Shown: positions 21,501 to 27,854, numbered from the stretch's first letter. The stretch is 64,000 bases of DNA from an uncultured Lentisphaeraceae bacterium (GCA_937892925.1 CALBHX010000088.1:28265-92264); one strand, 5' to 3'. The notes: generated by a model not told the origin, from the sequence alone. Translations and numbers: made by a program.

Positions 21501-22124
21501 AATTCCGGCAAGCCCACAAAGGACTTCGCGTCTTGGTGCGGCACCTTCACCGGTACGCTTGCCAACCATCACGCCTCCGATATCTGGACCACCTCTGTGG
21601 ATGGCACACTCTCGCTTACTGCCTACGGCGCTCAGCTCTTCGGCCTGAACGTAACGAGTGCCCCGGATGCGAACGGCGCCGTGAAGGTGGAGGGGATGCC
21701 GGAAGATCTCACCGCCGCGCGTGAGCTCATCGATATCCTCGGGCAGGATAATGCGCTCAAGCTCTTCAGTGAGGGTTATGCCTCCTATGGACTGACAGTC
21801 AAGGGGATTGCCTTTGATGGCGACGCCGTGACCCTCGCGTGGGATGTTACTTCCGCCACGGGGGTGGCCGATGGTGCGGTTTATGATCTCACCGAAGTCT
21901 TTGCCAAGAGCAGCTCTACTGCCGCCGTCTATGCCGTCTACGGCAAGGCTGCGCTCACGGATGCCTCCTGGACGAAACTGGGTGAAGTCAAGGTGGCCAA
22001 TCTCGCTGCGCCGAGCTTGACGCTTACCCAGACGGCGATCACGGGCGCGGATGGTGAACCGAAGAAGGCCGCCTTCTTCAAGGTGATCCTTTCGGCCAAA
22101 ACGGCTTCCGCTGTAACAGAATAA
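9573..22124 (+). CDS. Giant secreted LamG / thrombospondin type 3 repeat protein
   Basis: One uninterrupted 4183-codon gene. Residues 1-27 are a signal peptide ending AFA-AP. At least fifteen acidic loops of the DxDxDG type (calcium-binding thrombospondin type 3 or dockerin-like repeats) are scattered through it, for example near residues 1008, 1317, 1446, 1670, 1789, 2250, 2354, 2467, 3054, 3084, 3161 and 3962, many followed by a WE or EE pair. Residues about 2500-2740 form a LamG/concanavalin-like domain (LECWVKPDA, GEWNHIAVSYDGKRLVLLLNG, FIDEVRIWNGAR). No autotransporter barrel, LPxTG or clear PEP-CTERM tail is visible at the C-terminus. A Ca-stabilised adhesin or surface-layer-associated protein is the best guess. 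GAGG (9560-9563) precedes the ATG. Confidence 0.85.
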   Translation: MKMKNTFLIATSALLMGVFGAGRAFAAPADDTIKTKVRIESITKVAPDGEANLPLSPTTTSTIYFDVKLKDASGAGATVEFVANEYEQANSNNNDRPYLVLNIPLRGLSTKSKITLAEGEAASAQTAAAVAYYAGPGASADVLRFAYDVRPGDMSEAISWARKATGAPTFGGAIGAIRLSVRIPGTPQSLNGNLTEASLIGAPDVEVAEDTANVWPVSGYSIKIGALTDPADLNGESLYQGLVPVTISTSDGAAAANFSDTTLAKNCYLWVEAKDGADWKYVPAGVTRMIKDETAIVEGTHGTALSDTFKDAWAARFVGPNDPKATTFETQTYFVNIPASVPAGTTMRLCYGVRRDGGEAGTLTKTLYTYVETPLLASPVKDNANTSGYEVTCGEMTAEDFTLPADGLKLGYEALNNKVVSGGTINAGAGEVVTLVVSKINIDTLSNYGTLYADVECISATNPAKATFSRYYVPLDPTDTTGGDLLKLTIANTAQNGTSYFRIRIPQLEALGADTADKPFYLRVVSSPKRETINLAPGAEGTVGTEYYQPADVASTAAGSASFLSYTLTVPVSTSNRYFKIHPVGRDMSTYITPTATFADGRKVQETIARYVKLQTQGASVLQGAGAELVVSVPAGATSATFYVACINDAPQNYLTGTVDVDGTPVAMSGVMFIAKGCNSTGTITGVNDVCNGIVQPVVQDRAPTITASNPPSGGSTGTALTFTFTMVDVFSDYLVAKMSYGDGVTETYLYADEAEMIAIMGEAQWAAQLEQLAQNYGGEAADYAWNDDPALRGKYRRPRSAIGTETVNFSHTYTSGSNPSWIFTVTDSSMMSDSRQGQLSLQTSQLFTFYTVKNGTVPATGFVRWGNQSTAPGDVGFDWTFGETYTYNALTRAGGSTSVTVQAVPFAAGFATPADYTEISSTRDSFFYKWGARHADYEALLPQGDGIYERILTINRAFVSGGGEATDSTKWQDIVLEAVFVAEWLPGDALTAYAANRNQPYLYAFGDYNSDGVPDGWLLKNLGETNGRTAVEGDSIADTMPVEDRLPLAGWGSGDAAYRFGSSDGRLGYSNNGGPSSLTGDVFGYRLRIRGRDTALNAADGNGNWLSNPAWIVLLHPEQAAGVVCVGNVQNGVFTPEWNQVRLASSLNTSVAGVTVALTAENKIPYDANSVDAQGWAYVIDSNGRPIKAGSTGYRANNLMVQTKTDSDDYERFIYSYSKWGYKTNGNWGDDSVAGEDGALFPFTTVADANAAMDGKTVNQYTGADFQGTYCFIDARVPAGLLIDEPFYTDEAHRTDNHLDPRKTCWLDRFNKNNADQDGDGISNGAEYYFWYYASRIAWGSVYKEGDNVQLNTALWPAVDLRDRSGDNTDANLGTTEKFTLGRRYRNAYDPDAKEHAYYTISAGGVVTGAIGDASSGKGNYWETIPATEVLAAFDPYSAADKKLDTDNDGLTNLEEFAAGTNPIDCDTDNDWIIDGWEVAYGLDPLNIQDNGANDAEKNPDNDYYARAIVKLYPDYHHLFKVEVTTGAGTPFVDLTGSSYYFDYESRVFRIVSDAVFANGLVLGESVRTDEIPWETGKAHVTGWANEAPRFLEMAPEYKIIRDFEVYSTFGFNPETGWGTRTSALDAALKKFSGVTLSANTQPFVSREEFNSAVKRGNWKTLSTDPTSADTNGDGVPDGWEAYVGMRPYKTSDVADGNKDTDGDGLTVAQEFQCLGANLIGSGLGWSATLISDKHSSSWTNKTLPTDPMNPDTDFDGLWDGDEGDATYCYSPSIADWRGGGCNPTSADTDGDGMTDGWEFRYGVVASDVASEDDSSSTTTAAKVSTLIGPDPTYSGDYSVDYDRDGLAQYQEYLTGILRHLRYDLGPDAARIHKDFPGILEDAMETSSKTYQWKQLPDIYNAMTDMVNPSEAPALLYEEAARDSIGLIYDEIVVNPLAQAFSSSALAAEEMHSSQNAGGIQTEQCAPAITAAFNRQWAATIIFPTEAQLENYGLNVVPNDTVLLNDPAWTAYRTLPVLIKQIKALDTAWQRLLAFSPFVTKPSNPLVVSETFDQARAERQVRALIGRIDETLKTLRDNAAGLQPVVREMIAEGGETDLLWTARKNQILKALVDSFYNGEADQAKDPAFAGMAALTAGETAAYAGADATDYAAAFATEYSAYEQALLGVKSPLLKQSYRMALRGFNGGVSAEGLLAPIGAHMPLRIFEDRLGGGSKVFFGIPVATATTLGAYLPMCTQSRDPFMTTSPLVADSDADGMDDYWEVFHGLNPMLGDYVNGSSENGDSSDRNNYSIDRLQSIYALGDSFRDTDAATVYTALAPSGTNPFKNPALETGAVTGYDYYTYPWLAGVPFADPDGDGLLNFEEAVNPSSSDPAHYGTDPSPLWMTDPDNRSAFTARFYSLRNRNFARDTVYQAGTDEPTEVADAFLMGNGYLPAASLPYYHRTGDDTPATVYASVLPYEINEGYDTDGDGVPDMTELTTSSIFKGDPQTLRTPDRQQAAYFGGAGVMQSHVTTQFGPMALTTFTLECWVKPDADQPGADANGEVILIDRPWRFNDAAAEPGDLRHNFRLGLRQTVGGFLPFANYTGAGTTFADSTTVPKASPTVVSGEAIKAGEWNHIAVSYDGKRLVLLLNGVENTSVACSLIPANGVISVKNDGLDDVQRYTSRTAPLMIGAGPAESAWFSSLGNPKDDTPFTEYFANAYKGFIDEVRIWNGARTATQIFEKRRSTFTQAELLAFRVNVFNARRNGQGYYEPNTPAAPLAIYTFNDLLAGTRIAADETTGTPAYAANEPWERYPGQQVVGDATVPGSFTFRRKGIQQTRLDSGHPRITEETLPTDQELFTSYYTLTAAKTLRSKQYCENPGADEPFSEFVPLAHNTIDHLPVADVERSSAYFFRPLNTVKGSPELVMPSGTVSNLKVVDSVYWSPYAAGRTVSTTEAYDVKTNGNPYAYRYLGAQTFDADRYTTLGAYSTRYAADLLIYGDAFAKYDFESWENSPSTDPGASKPDPTTTVEEGDKWFDYASGTGDMLTDDQHSQGGDWLDKNIANGQTKDSDGDRMPNWWENYYGLDPEDATGDNGPHGDSDGDFLTNYAEYLAKSNPGKYSTVGNGVPDYHIPIWFRRGRPTFGLLYTDNDFMEDHIEAANRSERLSVDLHDGEVDADGDGWSNWAEIRAGFRSSEHSTNPNAATSIAQSGATVLEMPQPALRLTVDYFGDQNVYTNAVDGAKIIVHAYTAKNNNSAPDATFTLPLSTSTAAGNTSEQATATTEIGFWKQGKFSGYLNIGNVVPGSLDITYTRYTSNSSTSTTDGTTQTETETAVFHIYGDTATTGDVAELYSSVPATYTNAEGETVGTGTTRVKAGTINYRTGFYTLDFSDEDVWQVEGMTADVDATTGVLSNITPYNRTEFIGVASYKYGIVAGKSNTFTLVTPTSGYLKEGANNFFVFADLNNDGDWNDGEPAGIPDQHDVDVGFDLVNRPLHVALTEQAPPGSVRLDVKSILGVLLTENDNNSAVEGDNSSLTNPTTGQPLQPSKFASGLSYELILTPYENISTGETTTNAPTPVYRKQYNVKKPYLTEDEIFGNDPNGLPGTLAANQRAASYKVFLVPETYSEGSVDQWTDYNIAIVTNVFGSLDDASTALVSPIGGALRYNTELTFEWLCNIQVPTFTLAITKTADAMGNPVNVRVFEQTIRGVAPCATAIGNGSVEQYRYRYMLPRGLGELNADGTAVFGDGSYAYRLTLNPYNSGSAKTLNGNFRIQLNASGDVNLAENKDAVKTTSYNVQDSYYVRARVRYNGVLRNDEDFGGRRIRIEAHYSGSFNGDPVASVSDFLVHDGAVDADGNYTDSGETDAINRCVRMVKDKVSTRTRSVPQPDGSAVTETYNAFWSTRFDAEIRGLPTNDPVYLIAYFDLNGNGKRDAWEPWGYATQGLDAVGGYYFDPKPVTPVNTGKDFLIEFYIQDVDTDNDKLADSWEWLNSGKPTKDFASWCGTFTGTLANHHASDIWTTSVDGTLSLTAYGAQLFGLNVTSAPDANGAVKVEGMPEDLTAARELIDILGQDNALKLFSEGYASYGLTVKGIAFDGDAVTLAWDVTSATGVADGAVYDLTEVFAKSSSTAAVYAVYGKAALTDASWTKLGEVKVANLAAPSLTLTQTAITGADGEPKKAAFFKVILSAKTASAVTE

Positions 22125-22146
22125 GCCTGAGGGTTATTCTTAAAGC

Positions 22147-22190
22147 AAAAAGCGAAGACCCGCGCTGGCGGGTCTTCGCTTTTTGTTTTT
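22147..22190 (+). terminator. Strong intrinsic terminator after the giant gene
   Basis: Perfect 17-bp stem (22147-22163 with 22168-22184) closed by a GCTG loop and followed by a T-rich tract. It lies 22 bp after the stop. Confidence 0.92.
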
Positions 22191-23247
22191 GTCTCTTTCT
22201 CGTTGGTTTCGGCAAAAGAATCAGGATTTCTCTTTTTTATTTGAACATGGAGCAGGGGTGTTCTTATCGACACAGCTTCCGCCTTTGTGATTGATTTGGT
22301 ATCTGTGGGAAAGGCGGCGAGTGGCTGCGGCTTGGGCGGGTGCGGCAGGTTCGGTGTACCGGGATGTTCCCTTGTTGCGGGGAGGTTTGGGTAAAATCGC
22401 TGCTGGGGAGAGGATTTGGCAGGATGTGGGTGCACAGCGTTTGGAGGGTGTGCGTGTATAAACGGATTAGCGGTGAGGCTGTAGCGGCAGGTGAGCGTGT
22501 GCATTTGGAGCTCCGGGTAATTGTGTGAGGCGGCCGAGTGAATGGGGCTGCGGTTGGGGAAGCCTGTGGTTCTGTTATTCATGAATCCTTGCTCTACGCA
22601 GAGTTGAGCTTTCCTGGCTCGATGGTTTAGTATAGGCCGTTCGGGCATGGGGAAACGATTCGTTTTCTGCTGATTGTTTTCGGATTTGTGCCGATTTGTA
22701 TGTGTGCTTCAGGATGGCGTGTGTACGGGAATGTGTGCGGGGTGGAGTCGGGTGTTCGGGCGATGCTGTCTAGGAGCCTGGAATGGCGGGGATGTATGGC
22801 TTGATCTGCCAAGGAGAAAGAGGGAAATGGTTGTGTGCAACGCGGCCATAACTGCATCGGCTTTGAAGCGTTCCGACACGCCCTAAAGCAATGTTTCCCC
22901 GACATGTGCCAAGGCCGGATTGCCGGTGTGCTTGGTTTGGGGTGGACAAGCGGAAGGGGCTTTTCTGCTTGGATGGATTTTTTGAGGTGTGGGTTTAGGT
23001 GGGGGTCATTTCTGAAGACAGTGGTCGGTTCACAGAGAGCGCGGCTGCGGCCTGTATTAAGGATGGGACTGCGGGGCACACAAAAGGTGGAGTGGTATGC
23101 TTGCAGCAGGCGTTTTTTCTTTGAGGATCTTCGCTGTTTATTAGATGTTTTTACGCGTTTTGGTTTACCAGCGGAATGGTTGATTGCCGCATGAGGCGCA
23201 TTTGGTTTTGGAGTGGGTTCTCTGGGAGGCGGAGGGATGAAAAGGGT
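22191..23247. other. 1.06-kb stretch without a recognisable gene
   Basis: No frame on either strand gives a protein I can recognise; the open frames here are Pro/Arg/Cys-rich and lack ribosome sites. The plus strand is conspicuously G/T-rich. The only signal seen is a promoter-like TGG-TATGCT at 23093-23101, which points at about 180 bp of DNA without an evident coding frame before tolB. A decayed gene or an untranslated RNA is possible. Confidence 0.6.
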
Positions 23248-23276
23248 TTGGATGGGCGGGGGAGATTTGATATACT
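23248..23276 (+). promoter_or_regulatory. Promoter of the tolB operon
   Basis: -35 TTGGAT (23248-23253), 17-base spacer ending in TGA, -10 TATACT (23271-23276). Only 8 bases separate the -10 from the ATG at 23285, so the predicted mRNA has almost no leader even though a GAAGAGG sits in the gap. Confidence 0.75.
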
Positions 23277-23284
23277 GAAGAGGT

Positions 23285-24496
23285 ATGAAGCGGTTCTTTT
23301 TTTGTTTGAGCTTGACGGCGGCGGTTTTGGGTGCGGCGCCGGTGATTGATGTGAATGTGGAGGGGGTGGCGAAGCAGTCGCTCTCGCTGGCGGGTGTGTC
23401 AGCTTCGGGTGCAGGTGCGGAGGCGTTTCGCAAGACGCTGCAGAATGATTTGATTCGGTGCGGTTGGTATCGGCTGGCGGCGAATGGGCAGGTGAAGGTG
23501 TCGGGCGCGGTTTTGGGCGCGGCAGGGGTTCAGGAGCGGCTGGCGGTGGCGTGGCCGGGGAAGCGGTTTGCCTGGGAGCGCAGTGCGGGAGATGTGCAGC
23601 AGGCGCGGCGTCATGCGCATGAGCTGGCGGATGCGATTGTGGAGGCAACAACAGGTGAAAAGGGGATTGCGCAGAGCCGGTTTGCGGTGGTGGTGAAAAC
23701 GGGGACATCGCGCTCGGGGCAGGCGATCGAGGATTTGTATGTGTGCGATTATGACGGATATAATCTGATCCGGCTGACGTCGGACGGGGTGCCGATTGTG
23801 GGGCCGCGCTTCTCGCCGGATGGGCGGAAGGTGTATTTTACGAGCTATCGGAAGGGTTTTCCGGCGGTTTTTGTGGCCGATGTAGCCACGCGCTCGGTGC
23901 AGCAGCTGGCCTCGTTTCGGGGGTTGAGCACGGGGGCGGTGCCTTCGCCGGCGGATCCGAATAAGCTGGCGATTATCCTTTCGCATCAGGGGAATCCGGA
24001 GCTGTATGTGATGGATGCGCGGACGAAACATCTGACGCGCCTAACGCGGACGAAGCTGGCGGCGGAGGCCAGCCCCTGCTGGTCGCCGGACGGCCGGCGG
24101 ATCTGCTATGTTTCGGATGCAGCGGGTTCGCCGCAGCTGTATGTGGTGGACGTGGCGAGCGGGCAGTCGCGGCGGCTGACGCTGGGGCGCGGGGAATCGG
24201 TTCAGCCGGATTGGGGCAAGCATGGAATTGTTTTTGCCACCAAGCGGGGAAGCCCGTATCGGCTGGCGGTTATTGACCCGGACAAAGGGGAATCTTCGCT
24301 GCGTTACCTCACGCCTGTGAATGAAATTTATGAATCGCCCTCCTGGGCTCCGGATGGCCGCCATGTGGTGGCTTCGCGGACGCAGGGCCGCACGCGCACG
24401 CTTTGGGTGCTCGATGCCGCAGAGAAGGGTGAAGCACCTTATCAACCTTTTTCAGGCAGTGGTCCGCAGTGGCTCAACCCTGCCTGGAGCAAATGA
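23285..24496 (+). CDS. tolB: TolB, periplasmic beta-propeller of the Tol-Pal system
   Basis: A 403-residue protein with signal peptide MKRFFFCLSLTAAVLGA, an N-terminal TolB domain (about 20-150) and a C-terminal six-bladed propeller built from repeated FSPDGRKV / WSPDGRRI / WAPDGRHV blades (about 165-400). TolB links Pal to TolA and helps outer-membrane constriction at division. Pal is encoded 25 bp downstream, confirming the assignment. tolQRA are not adjacent; the TonB/TolA-like gene at 1.0-1.9 kb is the only candidate partner in the window. Confidence 0.92.
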   Translation: MKRFFFCLSLTAAVLGAAPVIDVNVEGVAKQSLSLAGVSASGAGAEAFRKTLQNDLIRCGWYRLAANGQVKVSGAVLGAAGVQERLAVAWPGKRFAWERSAGDVQQARRHAHELADAIVEATTGEKGIAQSRFAVVVKTGTSRSGQAIEDLYVCDYDGYNLIRLTSDGVPIVGPRFSPDGRKVYFTSYRKGFPAVFVADVATRSVQQLASFRGLSTGAVPSPADPNKLAIILSHQGNPELYVMDARTKHLTRLTRTKLAAEASPCWSPDGRRICYVSDAAGSPQLYVVDVASGQSRRLTLGRGESVQPDWGKHGIVFATKRGSPYRLAVIDPDKGESSLRYLTPVNEIYESPSWAPDGRHVVASRTQGRTRTLWVLDAAEKGEAPYQPFSGSGPQWLNPAWSK

Positions 24497-24521
24497 TCCG
24501 CGCCACAGAAGGAAGATCCTT

Positions 24522-25088
24522 ATGCGTTTATCTCTCGTGTTTGCTTTGACGGCCGCTTCGGCCGTGTTGTTCACCGGCTGCGCCACAAAGGCGGGCAGCG
24601 GCGCCCAGGGGGCGGCTGCTGACGGCAGCGGCTCGGGCATGATTGACGATGGGGTGGGGATTGACCCGAATGACGCGAGCTATGACCCGAATGACCCGAA
24701 TGCGGGCGCGTTTGGCAGCGATCGCTTTGAAGAAACCCGCCAGCGCGTGGAAGGGGTGGCACTTGAGCCGCTTTACTTCACGTTCGATTCCTACACGCTC
24801 CCGACAGAGGAGCAGGCGAAGGCGGATGCGGCGGCGGAATATCTGATGAATAACCCCACGCATGTGATGATTATTGAGGGGCATTGCGATGAGCGCGGGT
24901 CAAATGAATATAACCTCTCGCTCTCGGAGCAGCGTGCCATCGGCGTGCGGGATTACCTGCTGGCTTACGGCATTGATGCGGGGCGGCTCCAAACGCGGGC
25001 GTTCGGTGAAGAGAAGCCGGCGAATCCGGGGCATGATGAAGAAGCCTACCGGCAGAATCGCCGCGCGGAGTTTGTGCCTTACAAATAA
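24522..25088 (+). CDS. pal: Pal, peptidoglycan-associated outer-membrane lipoprotein
   Basis: The start at 24522 follows GGAAGA; the 188-residue product has a lipobox LFTGC (about 16-20), an acidic Asn/Asp/Pro linker and an OmpA-family peptidoglycan-binding domain: YFTFDSYTL, IIEGHCDERGSNEYNLSLSEQRA and FGEEKPANPG. These are the standard Pal signatures. Together with TolB it tethers the outer membrane to peptidoglycan, which supports a diderm host. Confidence 0.93.
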   Translation: MRLSLVFALTAASAVLFTGCATKAGSGAQGAAADGSGSGMIDDGVGIDPNDASYDPNDPNAGAFGSDRFEETRQRVEGVALEPLYFTFDSYTLPTEEQAKADAAAEYLMNNPTHVMIIEGHCDERGSNEYNLSLSEQRAIGVRDYLLAYGIDAGRLQTRAFGEEKPANPGHDEEAYRQNRRAEFVPYK

Positions 25089-25114
25089 GTGCGCGGGCTG
25101 AGCGGATGCAGAAG

Positions 25115-25139
25115 AGGAGCCCGGGCAGACCGGGCTCCT
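25115..25139 (+). other. Hairpin between pal and the tat genes
   Basis: A perfect 10-bp stem (25115-25124 with 25130-25139) with a five-base loop but no T-tract. It may be an RNA processing or stability element or a weak terminator that sets the tolB-pal to tat transcript ratio. Confidence 0.5.
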
Positions 25140-25202
25140 GCAGAGGTGGAGCACCTTTGCGTGGATAAGCGGCGCAGAGGCTGAGGGCGGGATACGCGGA
25201 GC

Positions 25203-25697
25203 ATGTCATTTCTTGAAACGTTGGTGATTCTGCTGGTCGCAGTGATTGTGCTGGGGCCGAAGAATCTGCCTGCCGCGGCGCGGAAAATGGGGCATTGGAT
25301 GGGTGTGTTTCGGCGGGCGAGCGATGAGTTCAAGCGCCAAATTATGATGATGGATCAGACGGTGGATCAGGCGTTGAACTCGGCCACGGATGAGCTGGAT
25401 CACCTGGTGCCCACGGATGAGGAGCTGGGGAAAGCGTTTGATGCACTCCCGGAAGGGGCTCCGCCGCCGGCTTCGCCAGATGATTTGTGGGGGCAGGAGC
25501 CAGTGAGCGGGGGGCTGCCTTCGGATGTGGCTGTAACGGAGCCTCCTTCTCCTCCTTCCTCGGCGAAGCCGGAAGACGGAACTCGCCCGGAAGTGCACCC
25601 AACAGGAGCGGAGGCCGAGCCGGTGCGTTCGCTCGGGCTTTCGCCCACGCGTTCAGGTTCCGGCGCGGGAAAGGGAGCAGCGCATGGCCAGGCGTGA
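25203..25697 (+). CDS. TatA/TatB-type twin-arginine translocase subunit
   Basis: A 164-residue protein with a single N-terminal membrane helix (about 3-18, FLETLVILLVAVIVLGP), the hallmark Gly-Pro hinge, an amphipathic helix (AAARKMGHWMGVFRR) and a long acidic, Pro-rich tail. The length and tail are more like TatB than TatA, but only one such gene is present here, so it may do both jobs. It overlaps tatC by 14 bp. The Tat system exports folded, often cofactor-bearing proteins. Confidence 0.85.
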   Translation: MSFLETLVILLVAVIVLGPKNLPAAARKMGHWMGVFRRASDEFKRQIMMMDQTVDQALNSATDELDHLVPTDEELGKAFDALPEGAPPPASPDDLWGQEPVSGGLPSDVAVTEPPSPPSSAKPEDGTRPEVHPTGAEAEPVRSLGLSPTRSGSGAGKGAAHGQA

Positions 25698-26574
25698 GCG
25701 CATAGAGCAGCGCGGCCGGAAAGCTGGCCAGGCGGTGGCGCCTAAACGGGATGTGCAGTCGCGGTTTAACGGTGCTTTTCGCCGGCTGTTTACGGAAACG
25801 GCAGAGGATCGGGCGCACGCGGACGAACTGGATCCGCCGCGGCCGTTTATTGAGCATTTTATTGATCTGCGAAATTGTATTGTGCACTGTGCGGCGGCAT
25901 GGGTGGCGGCCATGCTGGTGGTGGCGCCTTTTGCTCCGAAGCTGATCGCGCTGCTGGAGTGGCCGCTGAAGTCTTCCGGGCTGGCAGAGCAGGGGGTTTC
26001 GGTTCAGGGGCTTGAAGTAGGGGTGGGCTTTTCGCTTTTTATGACCACGATGTTGTGGGGAGGGACGATTCTGGCGCTGCCGGCACTGTTGTATTTTGTT
26101 TTCCGTTTTGTTTTTCCGGGGCTGCGGCGGCATGAGCGGAATCTGATTTTGTTTACGCTGGGAGCGGGGGTGGTGCTGTTTCTGGGGGGCGTTTTTTTAT
26201 GTTTCAGCTTTACGCTGCGCCTGGCGCTGCAGGCACTGATGGCGATTAACGCATGGATGCAGGTGCCGGTGGAGGTGCTGCAGGCAGAGCCTTACATTTC
26301 GTTTGTGTTGAAGATTTTGCTGGCGTTTGGGCTGGCGTTTCAGTTCCCGCTGGTGCTGTTGGCACTGGGCTGGCTGGGGATTGTATCGGCAGCGTCGCTC
26401 CGGAAACGGCGCGGGGTGGCGATTATCGGCATCTTTGTGGTGGCGATGTTCCTTACGCCGCCGGATCCGCTTTCGCAGATTGTGATGGCGGTGCCGATGT
26501 GCCTATTGTATGAACTGACAATCATTTTGGTGCGCCTGCGGGAGAAAGTGGCTGCGGCGCCGGCGGAGGCTTGA
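25684..26574 (+). CDS. tatC: TatC, twin-arginine translocase core
   Basis: A 296-residue, six-helix membrane protein. The TatC core begins at about residue 57 with FIEHFIDLRN and includes the conserved FLTPPDPLSQ loop (about 260-269) and YELTIIL. The first 56 residues are an unusual charged N-terminal extension; a later start is possible, but the overlap with tatA/B favours this one. The gene overlaps the upstream tat gene and ends 1 bp before the RdgC-like ATG, so these are one operon. Confidence 0.92.
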   Translation: MARRERIEQRGRKAGQAVAPKRDVQSRFNGAFRRLFTETAEDRAHADELDPPRPFIEHFIDLRNCIVHCAAAWVAAMLVVAPFAPKLIALLEWPLKSSGLAEQGVSVQGLEVGVGFSLFMTTMLWGGTILALPALLYFVFRFVFPGLRRHERNLILFTLGAGVVLFLGGVFLCFSFTLRLALQALMAINAWMQVPVEVLQAEPYISFVLKILLAFGLAFQFPLVLLALGWLGIVSAASLRKRRGVAIIGIFVVAMFLTPPDPLSQIVMAVPMCLLYELTIILVRLREKVAAAPAEA

Positions 26575-26575
26575 G

Positions 26576-27775
26576 ATGGGATTTGAGTCGGGGTCGTTTT
26601 CGTTTCATGCGTTTTATCTTTCCAAGGCGTTTGAGCCTTCGGCAATAGAACTTTTTGCCAAGCGGGCGCTGCCGCCGATTAAGACGCTGACAGGCGGCGA
26701 GCCGCTGCATGGGTGGGCCGGCCCCTTGCATGCGCTGGATGGGGAGCTGACAGAGGCGCATTGCTGGCGGGGTGATTGGCTTTGGTTCTCGCACGTAACG
26801 GCGCAGAAAAAAGTGCCGCCGAGCCTGTTTCGTGCAACGCTGCTTTCTGAGCTGGAGCTGGAGCGGCGGGCGCGCAATGTGGAGGTTTTGCCGCGGGCGG
26901 CGAAGGCGGATGTGCGCGAACGGGTGCAGGAGGCGCTGCTCAAAGAGGCGCAGCCGAGTTTTGGAAGCGTGGAGTGCGCCATTGATTTGCGCGGGCAGCG
27001 GCTGTTGGCTTCGGCCATGAATGACGGCGCGATGCAGGTGCTGTGCCCATTCTTTCGGGAGACTGCGGGAGCCATGCCGGTGCTGTGCTGCCCGGAGAGC
27101 GCGGCGTATCGTTTGTGCGGGGTGGACTTCAACAGTGTGGAGGCGGTGAACTTGACGCCGAACGAACAGGTGGAGGCCGTCCCGGAAATCACGCTGGGCA
27201 CGGAGTTTCTTACCTGGCTGTTCTATCGCTGGGAGCGCGAGGAGGCCACGTTTGACTTTGATGGCGAGCGCTGTGGGTTGATGTTTGAGGGGCCGCTGCT
27301 CTTTTCCGGAGAGAAGGCTCCCGGCTGCCACGAAACGGTGCTGCGCAACGGCACGCCGTTGGATACGCCGGAGTTCGGCATCGCCCTTTGGAACGGCAAG
27401 AAGCTCCGCCGAGCCAAGCTCACGCTCACAAAAGGCGACTGGGTGGTGGCCGCAACGGTCGATGGCAACGACTTCGCTTTCCGCTCCATGAAGGTGGAGC
27501 CCGCCGGGCAGAAGGGCAAAAGCGCTGCCGCCGCTCCCGATGCGGTAGAGGGAATGCCTTCGCTGAATGCGCCCGGCGCCGTGCCTGCTCCGCAGGAGGA
27601 GCGCCGGAAGCTGGGCGTGGATGAACGGCTGGACCGTGCGGCGTTCTATGTGGACGCGTTTTTGCACCTTTATAAACAGTTTTTGGAGCTGCGGAGCGAT
27701 CCGGTGCGTTGGCGTGGACAGCTCTCCGGCGTCCGCCGCTGGATTGCGGGCAGAGCCGGTCAGGACAAGGCGTAA
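26576..27775 (+). CDS. RdgC-like recombination-associated protein
   Basis: A 399-residue protein beginning 1 bp after tatC. The order of features fits RdgC: a GWAGP segment near 46, a KKVPPSLFRATLLSELELERRAR-like region, V..ALLKEAQPSF, AIDLRGQRLLASAMND and, further on, LGTEFLTWLFYRWE, which is typical of the long RdgC-type proteins in anaerobes. E. coli RdgC is a ring-shaped DNA-binding protein that restrains RecA. The C-terminal about 70 residues are a helical extension. The family call rests on remembered motif order only; the link to Tat may be only positional. Confidence 0.55.
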   Translation: MGFESGSFSFHAFYLSKAFEPSAIELFAKRALPPIKTLTGGEPLHGWAGPLHALDGELTEAHCWRGDWLWFSHVTAQKKVPPSLFRATLLSELELERRARNVEVLPRAAKADVRERVQEALLKEAQPSFGSVECAIDLRGQRLLASAMNDGAMQVLCPFFRETAGAMPVLCCPESAAYRLCGVDFNSVEAVNLTPNEQVEAVPEITLGTEFLTWLFYRWEREEATFDFDGERCGLMFEGPLLFSGEKAPGCHETVLRNGTPLDTPEFGIALWNGKKLRRAKLTLTKGDWVVAATVDGNDFAFRSMKVEPAGQKGKSAAAAPDAVEGMPSLNAPGAVPAPQEERRKLGVDERLDRAAFYVDAFLHLYKQFLELRSDPVRWRGQLSGVRRWIAGRAGQDKA

Positions 27776-27848
27776 GGCACCCTGCGTCTTACGTAAGGCA
27801 CGGGAGCCGGAAACAGTATTCGACGTTTTCCGGATACGGCCGATGGCG

Positions 27849-27854
27849 TATAAT
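27849..27854 (+). promoter_or_regulatory. -10 box before the DUF3472-like gene
   Basis: A consensus TATAAT 53 bases before the ATG at 27908; a weak TTTTCC lies 17 bases upstream. GGAGG (27895-27899) serves as ribosome site. Confidence 0.5.

Noticed and set aside
22627..23433. Minus-strand frame of 268 codons in the 22-23 kb gap
   Set aside because: Begins inside tolB, lacks a ribosome site, and its Pro/Lys/Arg/His-rich product has no recognisable fold.
27784..27811. Direct repeat of CGTAAGGCAC near the end of the RdgC-like gene
   Set aside because: Only ten bases, two copies 15 bp apart, with no flanking element; probably chance.
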